5,112 bases of DNA from contig JACZXM010000092.1 in the NCBI GenBank assembly GCA_022571615.1, positions 1-5,112 of the forward strand, written 5' to 3'. The notes under the pieces were generated by a model. The model did not search any database, was not told where the DNA came from, and saw only the letters and a list, made by a program, of their open reading frames with translations. How positions within the stretch are numbered: the stretch's first letter is position 1; each line of letters begins with the position of its first letter. This document shows positions 1 to 5,112 of this stretch, one piece after another. Position numbers and translations under genes: made by a program. This DNA comes from Acidobacteriota bacterium. GTDB taxonomy: Bacteria > Acidobacteriota > UBA890 > WLXD01.

Positions 1-1
1 C

Positions 2-151
2 GTCGTTCACTATCTGAGAGCCAAGGGCATCGACGAGAATCGCCTGTCGGCGCGCGGCCGGGGCGAGACCGAACCCGTGGCTGATAACGACACCCCCGCG
101 GGACGACAGCAGAACCGCCGCGTCGTGATCCGGGTCGCCGACCCGCAATAG
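2..151 (+). CDS. OmpA-family C-terminal (peptidoglycan-binding) domain protein, 3' end only
   Basis: Only the last 49 codons are in the window; the gene begins upstream of it. The visible residues carry the hallmark end of the OmpA C-terminal domain: a helix ending in LRAKGID, then NRLSARGRGETEPVADND, then GRQQNRRVVI followed by a short tail and TAG. In this family the segment lies at the end of a periplasmic domain that binds the diaminopimelate of peptidoglycan, with the conserved N-x-x-R-R-V core present here as QNRRVVI. The domain occurs in OmpA, Pal, MotB-like and many lipoprotein or TPR-linked proteins. The N-terminal part that would decide between a beta-barrel porin, a lipoprotein or another architecture is not visible. 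Family assignment is firm, but the specific protein cannot be named. Confidence 0.9.
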   Translation, partial: VVHYLRAKGIDENRLSARGRGETEPVADNDTPAGRQQNRRVVIRVADPQ

Positions 152-172
152 GTCGCCTTCGATCAGGGGGGG

Positions 173-200
173 CACGGGTTCCACCGCGCTGTGGCCCGTG
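173..200. repeat. Hairpin 1 (6 + 4 bp stem with a 2-base bulge)
   Basis: The outer arm CACGGG (173-178) pairs with CCCGTG (195-200). After a TT bulge on the left side, CCAC (181-184) pairs with GTGG (191-194) around a six-base loop. It starts 21 bases after the OmpA-like stop codon and directly follows a run of seven G. No T-rich tract follows, so a classical Rho-independent terminator is not supported. It could still act as a 3' stabilising or pausing structure. Confidence 0.45.
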
Positions 201-214
201 GTCGAGTACGAGTT

Positions 215-243
215 CGCCCGCATCGGAGTCATCGATGCGGGTG
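215..243. repeat. Hairpin 2 (9 bp perfect stem, 11 with one wobble)
   Basis: CCCGCATCG (217-225) and CGATGCGGG (233-241) are perfect reverse complements around a seven-base loop. The stem extends outward by a G-T(U) wobble (216/242) and a C-G pair (215/243). This is the strongest inverted repeat seen between genes in this window. It lies 63 bases after the OmpA-like stop and has no T-tract on either side, so its role as a terminator is uncertain. Confidence 0.55.
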
Positions 244-250
244 CCGACGA

Positions 251-269
251 CCCGAGCCCGCGGCTCGGG
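251..269. repeat. Hairpin 3 (8 bp GC-rich stem, 3-base loop)
   Basis: CCCGAGCC (251-258) is the exact reverse complement of GGCTCGGG (262-269), leaving a three-base loop CGC. It follows hairpin 2 by only seven bases and shares the CCCG/CGGG arm edge with it. There is no T-rich tail. Together with hairpins 1 and 2 it may form a U-less intrinsic terminator cluster, a structured 3' UTR, or a REP-like palindromic element. Confidence 0.5.
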
Positions 270-315
270 ACCACGTCACGGGTGCCCTGCGTCCGCTGAC
301 CTGCACCGGTGGGCG

Positions 316-321
316 TATGAT
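316..321 (+). promoter_or_regulatory. Candidate -10 element for the serine hydrolase gene
   Basis: TATGAT matches the sigma-70 -10 consensus at five of six positions and stands out in GC-rich sequence, 54 bases before the ATG at 376. The best upstream -35-like hexamer is CTGACC (296-301), but the 14-base spacing is too short for a standard promoter. The call therefore rests on the -10 alone. It fits a gene transcribed independently of the OmpA-like gene upstream. Confidence 0.3.
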
Positions 322-375
322 TCGGTCGGTCCCCAAACGTCCAGCCCATCCGTCATCGCGACCAATGGAACACCC

Positions 376-1827
376 ATGAACCGCCTACCTACTGCCGCGA
401 TCATCCTGTCGCTTGCGCTTCCCGCCACCGCCCAGCAGGAAGCTCGTTATGACTACTTCCGCTTCAACCGCGAGATGATTCAGTACGGCGTGCAGGCGGT
501 TCTGATGTGCAACGGGCTGTTCACGTCGAATCGGACGCTGGAGCAGGTTTTCGATCAGGAACTCGCCTACCTGCGACGCCCGGTGGGCACGGCGCGCGGT
601 GGCGACTATCAGGTCGACTGGGACCGCAAGGCCGTCGCCATCGGCTCCCCTGGCGGCACGCCGGTCATGCGCGCCGCATTTCGTGCAGGGCTCGGCTGCG
701 TGATCATGGCCCCAGACCAGAGCTTCGAGGACATCGACAGCCTGCCGATTCTCGAGACGCCGCCTCTGACGGGCGATCCGGCCATGATCCCGTGGCCCGA
801 TGGGGACCTGGTGCAGCAAGCGCCCCTTGCGGCCGGAGTCGACGCGGAGGCGCTGCAGGCAGCATCGGATTGGGCCTTCGACCGGGACACGTCGGAGCAG
901 GACACCCTCAGCCTGATCGTCGTGCACGACGGCCGTATCGTGCACGAGCGCTACGCCCCCGGGGTCGACATGACGACCCGGACCCGTACCTGGTCGACCG
1001 CCAAGAGCATCGCGGTGACACTCATCGGCATGCTGGTGGACCAGGGCCGCCTGGCCCTCGACGAGCCGCTGGGGTTGGAATGGTTGCCCGAGTCGCGCTC
1101 TCCAGAGACCGATCCGCGCAACGCGATCACACTGCGCAACCTGCTCAACATGTCGAGCGGCCTGTACACAGTCGACAGCCGCGGAATGGAGTACGCCACC
1201 GGCTCGGGGCTCGCCTACTGGGCTGGCGCGAGCTCGGTTGAGGGGGCGCGCAACCGCGGGCTGATACGTCAGCCCGGGACGTTCTGGGACTACGAGAACT
1301 ACGACACGCTACTGGCGGTCTACGCCATGAAGCTGGCAATCGCTGATTCCGAGGAATACCTGGAGTTTCCAAGGGTCGCGCTGTTGGACCGGATCGGGAT
1401 GCGCAACACCCTGCTGAGCGTCGATCGCTTCGGTGACTTCATTCTCAGCAGCCAGGTCTACACCAACGCCCGCGACCTCGCCCGCTTCGGCATGCTTTAC
1501 CTACAGAACGGGGTCTGGGGCGGTGAGCGGCTGCTGTCGGAGGGTTGGATCGACTTTGTGCGTTGCCCGGCAGCGTCAACGGCCGAGATCGGCAACTTCT
1601 ACGGTGGCCAGTGGTGGCTGGTGCCCGACAACCGCACCGACATCCCCAAGGACGCGTACTCGACCGCTGGCAACCGCGGCCAGTTCGTCGTCGTGGTGCC
1701 ATCACGCGACCTGGTCATCGTGCGCCGGGGCCTCGACTACGGCCGCCAGGGCTTCAGCCAGTGGGACCTGACGAGAGAGGTCTTGAAGGCTTTCGGGCCG
1801 GGAACCTCCGAGCAGCCGACGCAATAG
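376..1827 (+). CDS. Exported serine hydrolase, beta-lactamase class C / NylB-like family
   Basis: The 483-residue product is predicted to be secreted. Residues 1-19 form a Sec signal peptide (MNR, a hydrophobic core IILSLALP, then ATA before QQ). Residues about 40-115 form a small cysteine-containing region (MCNGLFTSNR, C45 and C108) that I recall preceding the catalytic domain in this subgroup. Residues about 150-475 are a penicillin-binding-protein/beta-lactamase fold. The S-x-x-K nucleophile motif is STAK at S207-K210 and the Y-x-N motif is YEN at 306-308. The third motif, usually K/H-T-G, appears to be replaced by AGNRGQ at 431-436, as in esterase and amide-hydrolase relatives. That pattern favours an esterase, carboxylesterase or 6-aminohexanoate-dimer-type amidase over a true beta-lactamase; the substrate cannot be told. 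I chose ATG 376 because it alone gives a signal peptide; an in-frame ATG at 235 would bury it. A weak GGA lies six bases upstream. Confidence 0.88.
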   Translation: MNRLPTAAIILSLALPATAQQEARYDYFRFNREMIQYGVQAVLMCNGLFTSNRTLEQVFDQELAYLRRPVGTARGGDYQVDWDRKAVAIGSPGGTPVMRAAFRAGLGCVIMAPDQSFEDIDSLPILETPPLTGDPAMIPWPDGDLVQQAPLAAGVDAEALQAASDWAFDRDTSEQDTLSLIVVHDGRIVHERYAPGVDMTTRTRTWSTAKSIAVTLIGMLVDQGRLALDEPLGLEWLPESRSPETDPRNAITLRNLLNMSSGLYTVDSRGMEYATGSGLAYWAGASSVEGARNRGLIRQPGTFWDYENYDTLLAVYAMKLAIADSEEYLEFPRVALLDRIGMRNTLLSVDRFGDFILSSQVYTNARDLARFGMLYLQNGVWGGERLLSEGWIDFVRCPAASTAEIGNFYGGQWWLVPDNRTDIPKDAYSTAGNRGQFVVVVPSRDLVIVRRGLDYGRQGFSQWDLTREVLKAFGPGTSEQPTQ

Positions 1828-1859
1828 CAGCGCCCGATCGACCAGCCCGGTAGTGCTCT

Positions 1860-1864
1860 GAGGT
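1860..1864 (+). promoter_or_regulatory. Ribosome binding site for the DUF763 gene
   Basis: GAGGT lies 12 bases before the ATG at 1877, slightly farther than the ideal spacing. It is the only purine-rich Shine-Dalgarno-like run in the 49-base gap and supports that start. The family's typical N-terminal motif (RRTGSADLPLH) begins right after the Met. Confidence 0.5.
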
Positions 1865-1876
1865 AACCTGACGGGC

Positions 1877-3145
1877 ATGAGCCGACGCACCGGCAGCGCC
1901 GATCTACCTCTGCACAAAGGTCGTGTGCCCGCCTGGCTGAGTCGGCGCATGGAGCGGCTGGGCCGCGTGCTGGTCGAGGCGATTGTCCTGGAGTTCGGCC
2001 GCGACGAGCTCCTGCGGCGCCTCGCGCATCCGTTCTGGTTCCAGTCGCTCGGTTGCGTGATGGGAATGGACTGGCACTCCTCCGGTATCACCACCAGCGT
2101 GCTGGGCGCGCTCAAGCGCGGCCTGGAGCCGGTGTCGGATGATCTGGGCCTATGGGTCTGCGGCGGCCGCGGCCGCCACTCGCGCAAGACACCGCAGGAA
2201 CTGAGCCGCGTCGGCGAAATCACTGGCCTCGACGGCGACGCTCTGGCTCGCGCCAGCCGGCTGGTGGCCAAGGTCGACAGTGCCGCGCTCCAGGACGGCT
2301 TCGCGCTGTACCTGCACGGGTTCATCGTCACCGCCGACGGCAACTGGACGGTCGTTCAACAAGGAATGAACACCGGCCGGCGCGAAGCCCGTCGGTACCA
2401 TTGGCTATCGGAGAACATCGAGTCGTTCGTCGACGAGCCTCACGCCGCCATCGAAGGTCGTCCCCATGGGCCGATCGCCAACCTCGCCGATGAGCGAGCC
2501 GGTCCCTCGCGGCAGCGGCAACTGGAGCTCATCGAGGGCGGTCCCGACCCCGTTATCGAGACCTTCCGCAAGGCATCGCCACCACCAGCCAGCGCCGGGG
2601 CCCTGGCGCTGGCCTCGGAGCCTCGACAGCAACGCCTGCCGCACCTGAGCCTTCCGGCGCATCACGACGTGCGTGCCTCCGATGTGCGCATTCGTCGGCT
2701 TTGGAGCGCCCTCGCGGCTGCGGCCGATCGGGGTCCGAAGGACTTCGCCGATCTGTTGCTCACTCCCGGAGTCGGGGCGCGCACGATCGAAGCGCTCGCG
2801 CTTGTGAGCGAGGTATTGTACGGCACGCCGTATCGATTCTCGGACCCGGCGCGGTTCTCGCTCGCGCACGGCGGCAAGGACGGGCATCCGTTCCCGGTCC
2901 CCCTAGAAGTCTACGATCGGACCCTGCGGGTGATGCGCAACGCAGTGCAGGCGGCAAAGCTTGGCAACCGCGACCGTCTGGGTGCCTTGCGGAGGCTCGA
3001 CGAGCAGGCCCGGAGGCTCGAAGCGGCTGCCTCCGGTGCGAGCCTGCAAGATCACATCGCGGCAGAGCGAGCCGGACGCAAGCTTGGTGGCAGGTCTGTC
3101 CTCGAGAACTCCCGCAATGAGCTGTCCTTACGCCGCTCCCCGTGA
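1877..3145 (+). CDS. DUF763 domain protein with helix-hairpin-helix-like segment
   Basis: This 422-residue protein matches the DUF763 family (Pfam PF05559) along its length. Visible family motifs, in order: RRTGSADLPLHKGRVPAWL (3-21), HPFWFQSLGC (51-60), DWHSSG (65-70), GGRG, AKVDSAALQDGFALYLHGF, VVQQGMN with the QQ at 161-162, RRYHWLS from 172, DEPHAAIEG, and AHGGKDGHPFPV at 330-341. Residues about 292-315 (LLTPGVGARTIEAL...) look like a helix-hairpin-helix, a non-specific DNA-binding motif. A Pro/Ala-rich linker near 230-250 separates the conserved N-terminal block from this part. No signal peptide or membrane segment is visible, so it should be cytoplasmic. The family is well known from archaea and also occurs in bacteria; its biochemical activity is not established to my knowledge. 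A DNA- or RNA-processing role is inference from the HhH-like segment and the many invariant H, D, Q and W residues. It follows the hydrolase by 49 bases and may share its transcript. Confidence 0.88.
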   Translation: MSRRTGSADLPLHKGRVPAWLSRRMERLGRVLVEAIVLEFGRDELLRRLAHPFWFQSLGCVMGMDWHSSGITTSVLGALKRGLEPVSDDLGLWVCGGRGRHSRKTPQELSRVGEITGLDGDALARASRLVAKVDSAALQDGFALYLHGFIVTADGNWTVVQQGMNTGRREARRYHWLSENIESFVDEPHAAIEGRPHGPIANLADERAGPSRQRQLELIEGGPDPVIETFRKASPPPASAGALALASEPRQQRLPHLSLPAHHDVRASDVRIRRLWSALAAAADRGPKDFADLLLTPGVGARTIEALALVSEVLYGTPYRFSDPARFSLAHGGKDGHPFPVPLEVYDRTLRVMRNAVQAAKLGNRDRLGALRRLDEQARRLEAAASGASLQDHIAAERAGRKLGGRSVLENSRNELSLRRSP

Positions 3146-4258
3146 CAGCAGCAGCCGCACTTCGCCGGTGAGGCCGGTAGCCGCATGCACCACGGAGCGA
3201 GGGGGCAAAGTGGCCTCCACCGCGGACCCTCGCGTTGCCGCGAGCACGGTGGCGAACGGGTGCGCATCGGTCCACAGCCTGGTGGCCCAGGAGCCCTCGT
3301 TCGAGATCGACTGACCGCACCGCAAGATCGGATCCTGGTGCAGAAGACGGGTCGCCTCCAGCAGGTTGACGAGTTCCGGATCCGTCGACTGGGCACTCGG
3401 ATCGGAGACGGTCTTGAAGCCGAAGACTGTCGTTCCGTCCACGTAGCTGGCGCTGATCGAGATCGGCATTCCCCGGGCCAGGATCTCCACGAAGAACAGC
3501 TCGTTGCAGGCCCCCATCGCTTCTGTCACCGAGGCGAAGAGCGCTGCATCACCGAAGCCCTCGGTGCCTGCCGCTCGTCGCTCGCCGCGGGCATGCTCGA
3601 GCACCATGAATCGCCGAATCAGGTCGTAGTCGCGCAGGCTCCGGTGCAGCTTGACCTCGACCTCCCCCGCCGATTGCAGCTGCCGCAACGCTGTGTGGCA
3701 GGCGTCCCGGTGCACGCGTGGTAGGTCTTGGAGGAAAGCGTCGAACGACGTGCGGCGGTCAAGCGCGGCACTCTCGAACCGATCCTGCAAGCGCCATCGC
3801 CATGCTTGCCCACCGAGCGCGCGGGCAAGATGCTTCCAGGCAAGCGACCGCAGTGGCATGCTCGGCCAACACACGATCGACCACGGATGATCCGACCGGC
3901 CGAACCATTGGCACAGGCTCGATGTTGCCTGCGCCGCAAAATCCCGGTGCAGCATTGGCGAGGCGGTGGAAATGATCCCGGAGTCGAGCTCGCCGAGCAT
4001 CACCCCCGACGCCACCTCGGCGGTGGCTCCGAACGGGGCGCTGGCGACCATTTCCTGCTGCCCCGCCGCGTGTCGATACACGAACGCGACGCGGCAATCG
4101 ACATCGCCGTGCAGCTGACGGTAGACCGGGCTCAGAAACGCCGGCGCTGCATAGACATTGTCCTCGAGACGACAAGCGTGAAGGTCCCACCAGGCGGCCA
4201 GGTGTGTCTCGACCTCGGCCTGGCCGGTGGCGATCTCGACGTGATAGCGGGCCTTCAT
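3128..4258 (-). CDS. GNAT-fold acyltransferase, BioF2/CelD-like (Acetyltransf_6 type)
   Basis: The preferred product is 376 residues. The C-terminal half resembles the BioF2-like acetyltransferase domain (PF13480). A helical stretch around 170-200 (FDAFLQDLPRVHRD...LRQLQSAGEVEV) is followed by a central helix with LEHARGERRAAGTEGFGD (220-237), and then by core strands FFVEILARGMPISISASYVDGTTVFGFKT (255-283). The N-terminal half (about 20-160) would be the degenerate first GNAT repeat. Members attach acyl or aminoacyl groups to small molecules, polysaccharides or peptidoglycan precursors, usually in the cytoplasm; the substrate here is unknown. The frame stays open to an ATG at 4438, but those extra 60 residues are Arg/Pro-rich and unlike the family. 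ATG 4258 has a good Shine-Dalgarno (AAGAGG), so I use it. The 3' end overlaps the convergent DUF763 gene by 18 bases. No glycosyltransferase or other polysaccharide gene is visible nearby to suggest its pathway. Confidence 0.75.
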   Translation of the reverse strand: MKARYHVEIATGQAEVETHLAAWWDLHACRLEDNVYAAPAFLSPVYRQLHGDVDCRVAFVYRHAAGQQEMVASAPFGATAEVASGVMLGELDSGIISTASPMLHRDFAAQATSSLCQWFGRSDHPWSIVCWPSMPLRSLAWKHLARALGGQAWRWRLQDRFESAALDRRTSFDAFLQDLPRVHRDACHTALRQLQSAGEVEVKLHRSLRDYDLIRRFMVLEHARGERRAAGTEGFGDAALFASVTEAMGACNELFFVEILARGMPISISASYVDGTTVFGFKTVSDPSAQSTDPELVNLLEATRLLHQDPILRCGQSISNEGSWATRLWTDAHPFATVLAATRGSAVEATLPPRSVVHAATGLTGEVRLLLSRGAA

Positions 4259-4267
4259 GTGGGCTGG

Positions 4268-4273
4268 CCTCTT
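4268..4273 (-). promoter_or_regulatory. Ribosome binding site deciding the GNAT gene start
   Basis: On the minus strand AAGAGG sits nine bases before the ATG at 4258. This is close to the anti-16S consensus and well spaced, so it supports the shorter 376-residue product over the in-frame upstream ATG at 4438. Confidence 0.6.
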
Positions 4274-4390
4274 GGGTCTGCCCGCTGCACCAGGGCGCGG
4301 GTCCAATACCCTGAAGATAGGCGACGCCAAGCGCGCCAGGCCACCGGCATCGTTCGTGTCGGAGAGCCGGGGGGACAGACGCGGCCTGGG

Positions 4391-4434
4391 CGCTGCTGTG
4401 GGTAGCAGCGTGCGGAGGAGGCGCGTCGCGCGCC
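4391..4434 (-). terminator. Possible U-less terminator hairpins after the TPP enzyme gene
   Basis: CGCTGCT (4391-4397) pairs perfectly with AGCAGCG (4404-4410) around a six-base loop. Nearby, GGCGCG (4420-4425) pairs with CGCGCC (4429-4434) around a three-base loop. They lie 175-220 bases beyond the TPP gene stop on the strand that gene uses. Neither has a T-tract, so termination is a weak inference; they could equally be chance pairings in GC-rich DNA or 5' leader structure of the GNAT message. Confidence 0.25.
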
Positions 4435-4609
4435 GCACCCACGATCGGCCACGCGACGCCCCGTCGGCCTGGCCGCCGCCGAGCCAGGGCCTACCGCCAG
4501 CAGTACGCGGCTGCCGGGTCTCAGTAGGATCGGTAATCCTCCGTCTCGCGCTCCATGTTCAGCGCCACGGAGTTGCCACCCTGTGACCAGGCGCCGCTTT
4601 CGCCGCGGT

Positions 4610-5112
<503 letters not shown>

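Larger units (their letters stand above)
152..375. other. Intergenic region with hairpin cluster and candidate promoter
   Basis: These 224 bases separate the OmpA-like stop from the preferred start of the serine hydrolase. The first half is dominated by three successive inverted repeats (173-200, 215-243, 251-269). The second half is plain sequence with one good -10-like hexamer at 316-321. A reading frame open from 235 joins the hydrolase in frame, but its first 47 codons look like spurious upstream sequence, without a signal peptide or family resemblance. I see no convincing small gene here. Confidence 0.6.
4259..4609. other. 351-base intergenic region between the TPP enzyme and GNAT genes
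   Basis: Both flanking genes are on the minus strand, so this is the region downstream of the TPP gene and upstream of the GNAT gene. It holds the GNAT ribosome binding site, two neighbouring GC inverted repeats (4391-4410 and 4420-4434), and a small AGGAT/ATCCT inverted repeat (4526-4540). There is also a slightly AT-richer patch near 4302-4325 where a GNAT promoter could lie: on the minus strand, TTGGCG and TATTGG are 16 bases apart, which is a poor match. Open frames crossing it are Arg/Pro/Ser-rich and show no family resemblance, so I call no gene here. Confidence 0.5.

Noticed and set aside
235..375. Upstream in-frame ATG (235) extending the serine hydrolase by 47 residues
   Set aside because: The extension is Arg/Pro/Thr-rich and would bury a clear signal peptide that begins at ATG 376. 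It also overlaps hairpins 2 and 3.
191..379. 62-codon open frame on the plus strand
   Set aside because: It starts with a GTG inside hairpin 1, has an Arg/Pro/His-rich composition typical of shadow frames in GC-rich DNA, and shows no recognisable motif.
1702..2343. 213-codon minus-strand frame opposite the hydrolase end and DUF763 start
   Set aside because: Ser/Arg/Pro-rich antisense shadow of two well-supported genes, with no family resemblance.
2405..3396. Several long minus-strand frames opposite DUF763 (for example 2405-2887 and 2760-3320)
   Set aside because: They mirror conserved DUF763 codons and are very rich in Arg and Ala, as expected from antisense frames in GC-rich DNA.
3185..4405. 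Plus-strand frames opposite the GNAT gene (3185-3724 and 3728-4405)
   Set aside because: Antisense shadows with no motif. The minus-strand GNAT frame has family features and a good ribosome binding site.
4526..4540. Inverted repeat AGGAT-CGGTA-ATCCT as a terminator or operator
   Set aside because: Only five base pairs, not GC-rich, no T-tract and no second copy seen. It is easily a chance occurrence.

Overview
This is a GC-rich window (roughly two thirds G+C by eye) from a bacterial chromosome. It holds five protein genes, two of them cut by the window edges. A proteobacterium, perhaps a gammaproteobacterium, is the best guess. The reasons are an OmpA-type peptidoglycan-binding protein, a periplasmic serine hydrolase with a Sec signal peptide, and general protein style. 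No rRNA or other taxonomic marker is present, so this is a weak inference.

Plus strand, left to right: the last 49 codons of an OmpA-family C-terminal domain protein (2-151); a 224-base gap with three consecutive GC-rich hairpins (173-269) and a candidate promoter; an exported beta-lactamase-fold serine hydrolase (376-1827); and, 49 bases later, a complete DUF763 protein (1877-3145) that carries a helix-hairpin-helix-like segment. Minus strand, right to left: the C-terminal part of a thiamine-pyrophosphate (TPP) enzyme of the acetolactate-synthase type (5112-4610); a 351-base gap with small inverted repeats; and a BioF2/CelD-like GNAT acyltransferase (4258-3128). The DUF763 and GNAT genes converge and overlap by 18 bases at their 3' ends.

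The genes do not form an obvious single pathway. OmpA-like and serine hydrolase proteins act at the envelope, DUF763 is probably a nucleic-acid protein of unknown activity, and the GNAT and TPP genes share a strand but are separated by a long gap. I see no rRNA, tRNA, CRISPR array, insertion sequence, attachment site or replication origin. The most useful leads are the DUF763 gene, the hairpin cluster after the OmpA-like gene, and a TPP/metal motif that reads Ser-Asp where Asn-Asn or Asn-Asp is usual. I did not find convincing evidence of a new multi-gene system.
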